Assembly (NCBI RefSeq): GCF_047276495.1
Contig: NZ_CP178543.1
Coordinates: forward strand, 4,588,001-4,652,000
Length of the DNA: 64,000 nt
Reading direction: 5' to 3'
From: Capilliphycus salinus
GTDB taxonomy: Bacteria; Cyanobacteriota; Cyanobacteriia; Cyanobacteriales; Microcoleaceae
The notes beneath the pieces are model-generated. The model was not told where the DNA came from. It saw only the letters and a program-made list of their open reading frames with translations, and searched no databases. The translations under genes and the position numbers were made by a program. Positions 19,501 through 28,000 of the stretch are shown here, piece by piece (position 1 is the first letter of the stretch; each line of letters opens with the position of its first letter).

Positions 19501-20265
19501 TCGCATTTGATGGGCGTATAGACGCCGATCAAAAAAGCTGCTAACCAGGGTAAAGATTAATAGAATTAGGGTAATTATAGCCACCCCAACCGCCAGCAAA
19601 CATTGATTAAACTGGGCGAAAGTATCAGTCGGTAATACTCCTTTTGCAAAAAAGTGAGTTGCCCACATTCCACTATAGTGCATTCCACTAATTGCAACTC
19701 CCATAATTGTTGCGCTGCCTATTTTTTGCCAAAGTTCCTGGCTACCATTTGAATTTTGCGATTGAAATGCTAATCCCAAAGCGGCGCCCGATGCTAGTAT
19801 CGCTATGATAATAGATAAAATGACAATCGGGAGATCGTATCGCATTTGAGCTTGCAGTTGTAGGGCTGCCATGCCTGTGTAGTGCATCAAAGCGATCGCA
19901 ATTCCCATACATATACTACCTCCAATTAGCCATAATCGATTGGCATTCGGTTGACGCAATAGCCATAATGCCAAACCCGAAGCGGCGATCGCTAACGCTA
20001 GAGATAGTGATGTTATAGGCATATTGTAGTGTATGGGTATGGGTAAATGAAAGGCAAGCATGGCGATGAAGTGCATTGACCAAATTCCGCCTCCCATCGC
20101 GATCGCTCCTCCCAATAACCAGATCAGGCTTTTCCGTTTGTGATGTTCAAGTTTCACCTGTTTTGCTAAGTCTAAAGCGGTATAGGAAGCGATGACAGCG
20201 ACGATCAATGAAAGCGCGATTAAGCTTTTGTTATACTGACCCAGTATTTCTGTTGTGATTTCCAT
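16588..20265 (-). CDS. MHYT-domain hybrid sensor kinase (MHYT-PAS-PAS-GAF-HisKA-HATPase-REC)
   Basis: 1225 residues. The N-terminal ~250 residues are a seven-helix MHYT sensor with three repeats of the metal-binding motif (SMHFIAML, LMHYTGMA, GMHYSGMW), proposed to bind copper and sense O2, CO or NO. Then a PAS (residues ~265-390), a second PAS of the fold-3 type (NDGIWDWDIRSGK), a GAF of the phytochrome-like kind (SRVLVYRFNPDWSGEVIAES), HisKA (SHELRTPLNAILGFAQ), HATPase_c (NLLSNAIKFT, SDTGQGM, EGTGLGLSISQQF), a receiver (IAEDQPANR, MDMRMSVMNG, GKPFQ) and a helical tail. The GAF lacks an obvious chromophore Cys context. It is an inner-membrane sensor of a redox or gas signal by family inference. 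Confidence 0.93.
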   Translation of the reverse strand: MEITTEILGQYNKSLIALSLIVAVIASYTALDLAKQVKLEHHKRKSLIWLLGGAIAMGGGIWSMHFIAMLAFHLPIPIHYNMPITSLSLALAIAASGLALWLLRQPNANRLWLIGGSICMGIAIALMHYTGMAALQLQAQMRYDLPIVILSIIIAILASGAALGLAFQSQNSNGSQELWQKIGSATIMGVAISGMHYSGMWATHFFAKGVLPTDTFAQFNQCLLAVGVAIITLILLIFTLVSSFFDRRLYAHQMREKALAESEQRFQTLIREMQVGVLLLNNRADILTSNLSAQTLLKLQPETETPQIFGKSLQFLQEDGSDFPLEKLPVQSAIRQRQPVRNIIIGIAESEPKNPEKWLLVNATPQLSENGSVERVVCTVSDITQQKQTEAALRASEERFSLAVEGSNDGIWDWDIRSGKAYISSRWKAMLGYCDWELPNHLDSFKKILHPEDSERVFNILNNYLNREIPYYEVEFRAITKQGNIRWILCRGVALWDSNNKPYRMAGSNTDITERKQVEQALQENAKRERSIVQVMQRMRETLELKTIFNATTEELRQALCCSRVLVYRFNPDWSGEVIAESVMSGWTKLIPTSEDQAYLTEITVNQPNCTAKLLESGEAWIEDTYLKENQGGFYRQGKSYYRSVRDIYQAGFDDCYLNLLEQLQARSYTIAPIFCGTNLWGLLCAYQNGTPREWTKAEIKIITQIGSQLGVAVQQAELFAKTQQQAEELQEAKETADRANKAKSEFLASMSHELRTPLNAILGFAQLMNKDSSIESEHHQHLEIISRAGEHLLNLINDILEMSKIEAGRVTLTETDFDLLRLLENLEKMLRLKAESKGLLLRFEQDEQLPQWVNADEKKLRQILINLLSNAIKFTASGCIILRAFRVYKPQRIETENRSVKSNFVTIRFEVSDTGQGMAEHELERLFQAFYQTESGLKSGEGTGLGLSISQQFVQLMGGEITVKSEVNVGSTFTFEIPLTCIEPQNHHRNYPSQSIIRLAPEQPNVRILIAEDQPANRLLLVKLLSEIGFEIREASNGQEAVEICSSWQPDLILMDMRMSVMNGLEATQHINAMSLAKKPVIIALTASTFESEKQAVFEAGCQDFVGKPFQQDELLEVIRKHLGIQYMYAEDESQNSHSYYQSFESEKMQFVSSIEALETMPKDWVEQLYQAAQACSDLLICELIDYIPPENQILADTLKELVDNFRYDHIMELTESKIVVKSS

Positions 20266-20339
20266 AGATTTTGATCTTGATGAGTTTTGAATTTATTGGT
20301 TTTTTGTGCTGTGCGTCAGCTTTGATCTGTTTTTATTTT

Positions 20340-20381
20340 GCATCAATAAAAATTGATGGTTTTGCCAATTTCTATTGATGC
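20340..20381. repeat. Inverted repeat upstream of the MHYT kinase
   Basis: GCATCAATAAAAATTG (20340-20355) pairs with CAATTTCTATTGATGC (20366-20381) with one mismatch around a 10-base loop. It lies about 75 bases before the kinase start, so it could be an operator or a leader hairpin. A weaker hairpin (AAGGTAAAA/TTTTACCTT, about 20479-20509) lies further out. Nothing else is visible in this 340-base gap. Confidence 0.5.
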
Positions 20382-20608
20382 CAGTCCGGGTGCGAATAAA
20401 ATTTTCATGTAAATCCGTAAAAATAAATTCAACCCAACTCTATGTTTAAAAACCGCACTCTGATATTTGAAGAGTGACAAAGGTAAAATTTTTTTAGGGT
20501 TTTACCTTGGCTTTTTAAACCCGAAAATCTCTTGGGGTTCGCCCCAAATTTGAGGGAATGAATTTGTACGTTTAGGCAAGGCAAGAGGGTAAAGGAAGCT
20601 CTGAGAAT

Positions 20609-21742
20609 TCAGACAAAGTAGTGAGGGATAAACTGGCTGGTATTTTGGGTAATGGGAGTTTGATCTTCTCGAATACCGATTCCGGCTGCTTCCTCACCGA
20701 TAATCCACGATCCAATAACAGGATAATAACTGTCAAACTGGGGTAAGGGCCAGTAGGACTGATAAATTAGGGGTTGGTCTTGATAGATGCCTTCGGTTTG
20801 ATAGGAGCGATCGCCATAATAGATGGTAACATTACCCCCTTCGCGGGAAAAGATCGGTTTACTCAGATAAGGATGCTGGAGTTGAGTTGAGTCAAAATAG
20901 GCGGGTAGTAGGTTGGGATGATCGGGAAAAAATTCCCATAAAATGGGTAAAATGGCTTTGTTGCTGAGGATCATTTTCCAAGCCGGTTCTAACAGCAGCA
21001 TCGGTTCATTTAAAAGCTGTTTTCCGAAGTCTTCGTCGATCATCCATTCCCAAGGGTAAAGTTTAAACAGGGCTTGAATGGGATTGTTTTCGAGGTCACA
21101 AAAGATTTCTTGGGTGAAGTTCCAGCCGATTTCATCTATATAGAGATGTTGGGTTTCAAACCCGGCTTGAATGGCGACATCTCGCAGGTATTCAACGGTT
21201 CCGAGGTCTTCTGTGCTGTCCCGTTCGCAGGTAAAGTGTAGATATCTTTGGCGACCAGATAGGCGAGAATAAATATATTGAAATTGTGCCAGTAGTTTTT
21301 CGTGAATGGAGTTAAATTGATCCGCATCGGGGAAGACTTCTTCTAACCAGGTCCACTGAACAATACTGGCTTCGAGTAAGGCGGTGGGAGTATCGGCGTT
21401 GTATTCGAGGAGTTTGGGGGGACCGATGCCATCATAGACAAAATCAAAGCGACCGTACAGGGTGGGGTCGTCTCGTTCCCAGGACTGACAACAAATTTGA
21501 AAAAATTCTGGCGGGATGGAAAGCTGGCTGTAGCGTTCTTCTGCAATTATGCGCGCGACGGCTTCCAGACAAAGCTGATGGAGTTCTTCGGTTGCGGCTT
21601 CGAGTGAGTCTATTTCTTGAGATGTAAACTGATAACAGACGCTTTCGTTCCAGTAGAGTCCACCGTAGTTGTAAAAGTGAAATCCAACCTCATCGCATTT
21701 TTGCTCCCAGTGGGGACGCGGTTTGAGGGGGATGCGTTTCAT
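20609..21742 (-). CDS. Glutathionylspermidine synthase-family (YgiC/YjfC-like) ATP-grasp ligase
   Basis: 377 residues of the GSP_synth fold. It starts with MKRIPLKPRPHWEQKCDEVGF, then FHFYNYGGLYWNES; the ATP-grasp core carries GRFDFVYDG, LLEYNADTPTALLEAS and LLEPAWKMILSNKAILPILWEFFP; the C-terminus has KPIFSREGGNV and YPVIGSWIIGEEAAGIGIRED. YgiC and YjfC of E. coli share this domain and are thought to form peptide bonds, but their substrate is unknown. The gene upstream on the same strand encodes a YgiB-like protein, the same pairing as ygiB-ygiC in E. coli. This supports a YgiC-like role, not true glutathionylspermidine synthesis. Confidence 0.85.
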   Translation of the reverse strand: MKRIPLKPRPHWEQKCDEVGFHFYNYGGLYWNESVCYQFTSQEIDSLEAATEELHQLCLEAVARIIAEERYSQLSIPPEFFQICCQSWERDDPTLYGRFDFVYDGIGPPKLLEYNADTPTALLEASIVQWTWLEEVFPDADQFNSIHEKLLAQFQYIYSRLSGRQRYLHFTCERDSTEDLGTVEYLRDVAIQAGFETQHLYIDEIGWNFTQEIFCDLENNPIQALFKLYPWEWMIDEDFGKQLLNEPMLLLEPAWKMILSNKAILPILWEFFPDHPNLLPAYFDSTQLQHPYLSKPIFSREGGNVTIYYGDRSYQTEGIYQDQPLIYQSYWPLPQFDSYYPVIGSWIIGEEAAGIGIREDQTPITQNTSQFIPHYFV

Positions 21743-21826
21743 AGCTACACCTGCTTTTTTAATATGATATTGATGATTTGCGATTAGAGTTCCCAGTTTG
21801 GGGACTTTTGACGACTTAAACTTAAG

Positions 21827-22225
21827 TTAACCGCCTCGGCTACCGGCTCGTCCCCCGACTCGGCTCCCCGAACCAAATCCGCCTCGCTTGACGGTACCAA
21901 CCGAGGAACTGGGACGACTCGGAGAGGTGGTGACAATTCCGGCGCTGCGGGGTACGGATCGGGGAGGACTGTTGTAGGTGCGGTAATAATAGTATCTCCC
22001 ACTGCGACGTCGGTAGTAGGGGCCATAATGATAGCCGGCGGGATAGGAACCATCGGTGATCGGTTCGCAGAGTTCGACTTGATTCCAATCTCGCTGACAG
22101 TCTTGGAGATTGCGATAAACTTCTCGTCTTTTAGAAGATTCACAGGCTTTGAGTCCGACGGATGCAATTAAAACAAGGGTCACAACTGCGGTTCTTTTCC
22201 GTTGGCGGGGAGGGGTTTTTGTCAT
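21827..22225 (-). CDS. YgiB-like (DUF1190/UPF0441) exported protein
   Basis: Starting at MTKTPP (an ATG 33 bases further out is also possible), this 132-residue protein has a basic N-terminus, one hydrophobic stretch (VVTLVLIASVGLKACES) that looks like a lipoprotein or signal segment, a short Cys-containing part (YRNLQDCQRDWNQVELCEP), a Tyr/Arg-rich region and a Ser/Gly tail with VKRGGFGSGS. E. coli YgiB has the same plan: ACEKS after the hydrophobic part, a DCxxxxxxxxC pair, TVTRGGFG and a Ser/Gly-rich end. It lies about 85 bases upstream of the ygiC-like gene, and the two are probably co-transcribed. Function of the pair is unknown. Confidence 0.7.
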   Translation of the reverse strand: MTKTPPRQRKRTAVVTLVLIASVGLKACESSKRREVYRNLQDCQRDWNQVELCEPITDGSYPAGYHYGPYYRRRSGRYYYYRTYNSPPRSVPRSAGIVTTSPSRPSSSVGTVKRGGFGSGSRVGGRAGSRGG

Positions 22226-22379
22226 AATTGGACTTTCCAAACCTTCTTCTTTCAGCATAGCTGATGGCCTAAATTCACAAGAAGTGCCTCAAATGCCGAT
22301 TTTGTGCGGGTTTTTGGCTTTAGATCGCCCGTAAATGTAACGAAATGTAAAAAAAACACCGTCATAGCAGCATACCGTC

Positions 22380-22408
22380 TTGACATCTTAGAAAAATACC
22401 TTTATCTT
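22380..22408 (+). promoter_or_regulatory. Sigma-70-type promoter for the RHH gene
   Basis: TTGACA (22380-22385) and TATCTT (22403-22408) are separated by exactly 17 bases. They lie about 36 bases before the ATG at 22444. Confidence 0.6.
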
Positions 22409-22443
22409 GTAATACATACCCGGGTACACAAGTTCACTGTCCT

Positions 22444-22794
22444 ATGCAAAGTAAGCAAAAGGTAACGTTATATATTCCGCCCCAACTGCACCGCCAATTA
22501 AAAATTAAAGCGGCAGTTGAATCAGAACCGATGTCTTCTCTAGCTGAACGGGCGATCATCTTTTACCTCAATAATCCAGAGGTAGTCGATGAAATAGAAG
22601 CATCACATGGGCAAACACATCGGGTATACTCTTGTCCCGAATGTGCCAACTCAGTTGTTCTCAGGGAAGGTGATCTCGTTTCACTGAAGAACCAACCGAG
22701 CGTACTGACCGAAGACGAACTCGATCTTCAACAAGTGCAGCAGGTTGATACCCCCTCCGCTCAACAGGGAGAAGAAAAATTAGTTCCCTGTTAA
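22444..22794 (+). CDS. Ribbon-helix-helix-like protein with Cys pair
   Basis: 116 residues. The first ~45 residues fit an RHH/Arc-type fold (KVTLYIPPQLHRQLKIKAAVE, then MSSLAERAIIFYLNNPEVV), which usually dimerises and binds DNA. A middle part holds CPECANSVVL, a possible half zinc ribbon, and the tail is acidic and Gln-rich. It precedes ycf46 by about 115 bases on the same strand, so it may be co-regulated with it. Targets are unknown. Confidence 0.65.
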   Translation: MQSKQKVTLYIPPQLHRQLKIKAAVESEPMSSLAERAIIFYLNNPEVVDEIEASHGQTHRVYSCPECANSVVLREGDLVSLKNQPSVLTEDELDLQQVQQVDTPSAQQGEEKLVPC

Positions 22795-22856
22795 ATCTAT
22801 AAACTCTCGCTCGCAGTTTGGGCGCACCTGTCGTGTTCAGATTTGAGTGAAAGAGT

Positions 22857-22862
22857 TATAAT
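22857..22862 (+). promoter_or_regulatory. Possible -10 element for ycf46
   Basis: A consensus TATAAT lies about 50 bases before the ycf46 ATG. No good -35 box is seen at the normal distance. Confidence 0.35.
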
Positions 22863-22910
22863 AAACCCTTCACCAGATAATGTTGTACCGTCTCTATTGG
22901 ATCGAGGACT

Positions 22911-24431
22911 ATGCAAGAAGAACTAGGAATCTTAATTGAAGCTCGATATCCTCTGATCTACCTCGTCACATCCGAGGAGGAGCGGTCTGAGCAGACAATC
23001 GCCAGAATTGCACAGGCCAAGCGTCAACGAGAAGTTTATGTATGGACAGTCACCCGTGGCTTAGTCAAATACGATCAACCGCGCACCACTGTTCAGTCCA
23101 ATACAGTTTCTCCCCAGGCGGCAGTTGAGTGGGTCATTCGACATCGAGAACCCAATGTAAGTGGCAGTATTTACATTTTCAAAGATTTGCATCCCTTTAA
23201 GGATTCTCCAGAAGTGACCCGGTGTTTGCGGGATGCGATCGCCAGTTTCAAAGACACCAACAAGACTATCATTCTGATGTCTCCGGTGCAAGAAATCCCG
23301 ATTGAGCTAGAGAAGGAAGTGGTTGTTCTCGACTTCGCTCTACCGGACATGAAAGAGCTAAATCAAGTTCTGTCGGCTCAGTTGGAACAAGCCCGTTCTC
23401 GTCGAATCAGTACGGAAACGCGAGAGAAGCTCTTAAAAGCGACTCTGGGGTTAACGAAAGATGAGGCCGAGAAGGTTTACCGTAAAGCTTATGTAACGGC
23501 GGGTCGTCTAACTGAAGCCGAAGTTGAGATTGTTCTGTCTGAGAAAAAGCAGCTTATTCGGCGCAACGGGATATTAGAATATATCGATGTTGATGAAACG
23601 ATTGATGCTGTGGGAGGTTTGGAGGAGCTAAAACGCTGGTTAAAACAACGTTCCAATGCCTTCACCGAACGAGCTAGAGAATACGGTTTACCGCAGCCGA
23701 AAGGGATGCTGATTCTGGGAATACCCGGTTGTGGAAAGTCTTTGATTGCGAAAACCACCTCTCGTTTATGGGGTTTACCCTTGCTGAGGTTGGATATGGG
23801 CCGAGTTTATGACGGCTCGATGGTGGGACGCTCCGAGGCGAACTTACGCAACGCATTAAAGACAGCCGAATCGATTTCACCTGCAATTCTGTTTATCGAC
23901 GAGCTAGACAAATCCTTCGCGGGAAATTCAGGTTCAGCCGACTCCGATGGCGGAACATCTAGCCGAATCTTTGGTTCTTTCCTGACTTGGATGCAAGAAA
24001 AAACATCACCTGTGTTTGTGATGGCGACGGCGAACCGTGTGGAACGATTACCAGGAGAGTTCTTGCGGAAAGGACGATTTGATGAGATTTTCTTTGTAGA
24101 CCTTCCCACTAAAGAGGAACGGCAAGATATTTTCAAAATTCACCTGTCCAAACGACGTTCAGAAATTGACCGCTTCGACTTAGATCAGTTGTCTACGGTT
24201 TCTGAAGGGTTCTCAGGGGCAGAAATTGAGCAAGCGCTCGTCGCTGCAATGTACGAAGCTTTTGCTCAAGACCGAGAGTTTACGCAGCTTGACATCATAG
24301 CCGCAATTAAAGCGACACTACCGCTGTCGAAGACCATGAACGAACAGGTCACGGCCCTGCGAGATTGGGCGCGTCAGCGGGCGCGGCCGGCTGCATCTTC
24401 CGTCGCTGAATATCAGCGTATGGAATTTTAA
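22911..24431 (+). CDS. ycf46: Ycf46-like AAA ATPase
   Basis: 506 residues, conserved in cyanobacteria and algal plastids. The N-terminal ~230 residues begin EELGILIEARYPLIYLVTSEEER, typical of Ycf46. The C-terminal AAA module has Walker A GIPGCGKS (270-277), Walker B ILFIDELDK, sensor 1 FVMATANRVERLPGE, and the arginine-finger region RKGRFDEIFFVDLP. In Synechocystis the homologue (slr0374) has been linked to inorganic-carbon/stress response and photosynthesis regulation; that is literature knowledge, not shown here. Cytosolic, probably hexameric. The C-terminal tail (RQRARPAASSVAEYQRMEF) is also usual for the family. Confidence 0.9.
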   Translation: MQEELGILIEARYPLIYLVTSEEERSEQTIARIAQAKRQREVYVWTVTRGLVKYDQPRTTVQSNTVSPQAAVEWVIRHREPNVSGSIYIFKDLHPFKDSPEVTRCLRDAIASFKDTNKTIILMSPVQEIPIELEKEVVVLDFALPDMKELNQVLSAQLEQARSRRISTETREKLLKATLGLTKDEAEKVYRKAYVTAGRLTEAEVEIVLSEKKQLIRRNGILEYIDVDETIDAVGGLEELKRWLKQRSNAFTERAREYGLPQPKGMLILGIPGCGKSLIAKTTSRLWGLPLLRLDMGRVYDGSMVGRSEANLRNALKTAESISPAILFIDELDKSFAGNSGSADSDGGTSSRIFGSFLTWMQEKTSPVFVMATANRVERLPGEFLRKGRFDEIFFVDLPTKEERQDIFKIHLSKRRSEIDRFDLDQLSTVSEGFSGAEIEQALVAAMYEAFAQDREFTQLDIIAAIKATLPLSKTMNEQVTALRDWARQRARPAASSVAEYQRMEF

Positions 24432-24601
24432 AGGCTTTCTCCTGGTCCAAACAGGAGGATAGGCTAGCACAAAAAAGGCTAGCAGTTTCTGAAAAAAAAC
24501 CGCTCTTGTCATCAGCGTCTACGCTACAAATTCAAGGCGGTATCCGTTAAAATCCAAAACCGTTGTTGTTTCGTTTTCAGTTCCACTAGGAGGATATCCC
24601 A

Positions 24602-24955
24602 ATGTCTCATTTCAGCACTCTGCGTACCAAAATCTCTGATGCCGAAATCTTAAAGACTTCTTTACGCGATTTAGGTATCTCTGTTAAGACTAACGCAGAT
24701 GTTCGCGGCTACAATGGCCAACGTGTTCGCGCTGACTTAGTAGCAGTTCTCGAAGGTGAGTATGATTTAGGTTGGTCTCGCAACAGCGATGGCACCTATG
24801 ACCTGATCGCTGACCTGTGGGGCGTTGCTAAGAAGCACAACCAAACCGAATTAATCAACTCTATTAACCAGAAGTACGCTGTTAACAAAACTCTGTCTGA
24901 AGTTAAGCAGCGTGGTCTGCAAAACGCCAACGTTAAGTTGATCGTTCAAAAATAG
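24602..24955 (+). CDS. ycf35: Ycf35 (DUF1257) protein
   Basis: A 117-residue soluble protein matching the Ycf35 family: starts MSHFSTLRTKI, contains ADVRGYNGQRVRADLVAVLEG and DIGW-type YDLGWSRNSDGTYDLIADLWGVA, and ends in a basic helix plus beta-strand (NANVKLIVQK). It is conserved in cyanobacteria and red-algal plastids. The molecular function is unknown. It has a near-perfect AGGAGG ribosome-binding sequence about 9 bases before the ATG, and codon usage suggests high expression. It sits about 170 bases after ycf46 and ends at a strong terminator. Confidence 0.9.
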   Translation: MSHFSTLRTKISDAEILKTSLRDLGISVKTNADVRGYNGQRVRADLVAVLEGEYDLGWSRNSDGTYDLIADLWGVAKKHNQTELINSINQKYAVNKTLSEVKQRGLQNANVKLIVQK

Positions 24956-24979
24956 TCGCTCTGAGCGTTCCCAAGCTTG

Positions 24980-25013
24980 CGGGTTAACCAGTACGGGTTA
25001 GCCCGTTTTTTTT
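24980..25013 (+). terminator. Strong Rho-independent terminator after ycf35
   Basis: CGGGTTAACC (24980-24989) pairs with GGTTAGCCCG (24996-25005) with one G-T pair, followed by eight T. Confidence 0.9.
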
Positions 25014-25082
25014 GGGTTAAGAAGGGAATAGGCAAGAGATAATATTCATAGTTCATAATTGATCATTCATAATTCATAATTC

Positions 25083-28000
25083 TTACCAAGGACTTCCAAT
25101 TAATGTAAAACCCGCCCAGTAGAAGGGATGAGACAAACTAACATCACCCCTCACCGCAATTTCTGGGGGTAATTCCACATCTGCGGTAATGGTCTTTTTC
25201 TGATAGACTAATTTTCCATCTTCTAAACGAACTTTCCCCTGTAACATGGCGAGTTGGGCTTGTCTGAGGGCTTCTGCTTTGATGGGACTGTGTAACAACG
25301 CATCATAAAAGGTACTCATCAGTCCCAAAGTTCCCGCATCACTAACGTACCACAAACTGGCGATCGCTGACTTTACCCCGGCTTGAATGGCGAGTCCCGC
25401 AAAACCCAATTCCGCTTCTTCATCTCCAACTGCGGTGGTACAAGCACTCAAAACTAAAAGTTCGACGGGGGGCTGATCTAAACGTAACTGACGCAGTTCA
25501 TCCAACCATAATTTTTGGTCCCAAAATTGAATATAAGACCGGTTTGCACCCCCGGCTAAAAACTCCCCGTGTGTGGCTAAATGAATAATCTCAAATTGTT
25601 TTTCTTTGCGTTGGTTGGTGAGATTATCAATGGTAAATTCTTCGTTGAGAAAGGATTGACCGGGCCATTTATTTTCCTTAACAATTAAACTCAATTCAAG
25701 GGGAACCGCAGGTAAAGGTTCTTGGGTGGGGTCGGTAAATTTAGACGCTCCCATCGCCAAAACTTTTGAGTTTTTCAGGTGAACATAACTGGTATCGGTT
25801 AAACTCAAACTGGGAATTAATGCTAAACTATAGTCTTCTAACAGAAACTTTTCGCCGTCGTATAATGCAGCAATGGGTAAGGTTCTTAACCCCGCATCCA
25901 TTGAAAAAATTAACGTTTTAACTTGATGCTTTTCTAACTCGGCTTTTAAGGGTAAAATCAACCAATCATAGAGTTGTTTTCCGGTCATTTTATATTCGGT
26001 ATCGCTTAGACTTCTGGGGCTGCGAATTTGATTGCTAAATTCTCGAACAACTTGTAATAGTTCTTCTCGTTTGATTTGGGTACTTTTAAATAGAGGTTGA
26101 CCATCGGGTAAAACCAGCCGCATTTCTAATTGATTGGCTTGTATTGAAACGTATACAATCGCCGGTTTGTGTCCGGTTAGTGTGGTAATATCGCTCAGGG
26201 TTTGACGAATACTTTGATCGCTAACTGGATTTTTATTGATATTTTCACCAAAATATTTGATAAATTCCTGACCGCGAAACAAATCAATTTGTAAGACGGA
26301 TGAGGAAAAAGTAGAAGTGGCAATTTGATCGCTTGAAACGGTTGTTCCTTCCAGTTGAATGGGAATATTTTCTATGTTTTGGGCGATTTCTTCATTGTTA
26401 TTCAAATTATCATTTTCTGTGATAATATCCGTTGGTGAATCTACATCTTCACCGAGGGGAGTTTCTCCATTTTCTGAAGGATTAGACGGGTTTTCTGTTG
26501 TGGGTTCTAAAGGATTATCTTGAATAACGGGTTCTTGATTATCTGGGGTTTGATTGGGAGTTTCTGGGGGAATATTATCTTCGTTTGCTTCGGGTTTTTG
26601 GGGAGGATTTACGGCGTTATTTGTCGGGGGTAAAGCGGTGATTTCTCCGTTTGTAATTCCCCCAACCGTACCGTTTAAAGTCGCATCTCCGATTTCAAAT
26701 GTGTTGCGGGTTGATGCGGGAAGAACGATGCTTCCCCCTTCCTCTGAACCAATTGCAGATATACTGGCTTCAACTTGATTTGCTGCTGTAAATGTTCCGG
26801 TCGCCCGAAAGAAACGTTGGGTATTTATTTCTATATTTCCTCCGGTTTTTGCGGCTTCTGTATTAATCGAACTGACTTCAATATCATTGGGAGAAACTAG
26901 GCGAATATTTCCCCCGTTTCCCTCGGAAGAAGTGGCTTCTAGGGTTCCGGTTGTAATGCGATCGCCGGACTGAACGGTAATATTTCCAGCGTCTTCAGTG
27001 GCTTCTGTGGATAGATTTCCAGTGACAATTTCGCCCCGTTCGCTGGTGAGGTTAATCTCTTGATTGGAAGTAATATTATTGGTTTGAATTCTACCGTCTG
27101 CTTGAATATTTACCCCGGTGAGATTGCTATTTGGATTGGTGTTAATATTCCCCCGGACAACGACATCACTTTCTTGACTCACGAGATTCACTTGAGGGTT
27201 TGCTTGGGTTGAATTCGAGACAGAATTAGAAGAAATCGTGATATTTCCGGTTTCAATGGCTTCTGTTGCTTGCAGATTAATTTGACCGCCAGATTGTAAA
27301 TTGCCGGTGGTAATTTGACCGCTAATACTGGTGAGTTGTAATGTTTGACCTGTTGTGCTAATATTACCTAAGAATATATTGCCATCCGCTTCGATTTGAA
27401 TTGCTGCATTATTAACGCCGGTAATTGTTCCTTCTGCAACCACAAAACCGGGAAAATTAGGCGTTCGCAATATAACCGGATCGCGAAAAGTAATATCTCC
27501 CGCTACTGTCATCGGTCCGCTGCTATTTGACCGACCAATAGTTATTAATTCAAACCCATTTGCAACTGCATTCAAATCGCTTCCACTCAAGTCCAAAGCC
27601 TCTGTATTCGCCTGATTTCCTAATGTAATGGCTTGGCGGTTATTGGAGGGTTGTAACCGCAAAAACCCATTCCCCATAATTGAGTTATTTCCCCCAACAA
27701 AATCAATCTCATTGGCGGTTAATTCTATTGTTGCTTGTGGGGAACCTGTATTTTGAATTTGTCGGGAAGTAATTCGCCCCGACTGACTGGTAACAGTAAT
27801 ATTCTGACCATTTGTAATCAGATTTCCCAAACTAATATCATTCAACGCATTAAAACTCAAACTCGCATCATCCACTCCCGTCAAAGTATAAGGACTACCC
27901 GATGAATTCGTTTCTGTATTAATTCGACCCAAAGGAGATTGAATCAAAATCGGGTCTTGAACCGTTAAATTTCCCTGAATAGAAACCGTCCCTTTACTAT

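Noticed and set aside
20609..21742. Calling this gene a true glutathionylspermidine synthase
   Set aside because: It has only the synthetase-like domain without the amidase half, and the YgiB-like neighbour points to the YgiC group of unknown substrate.
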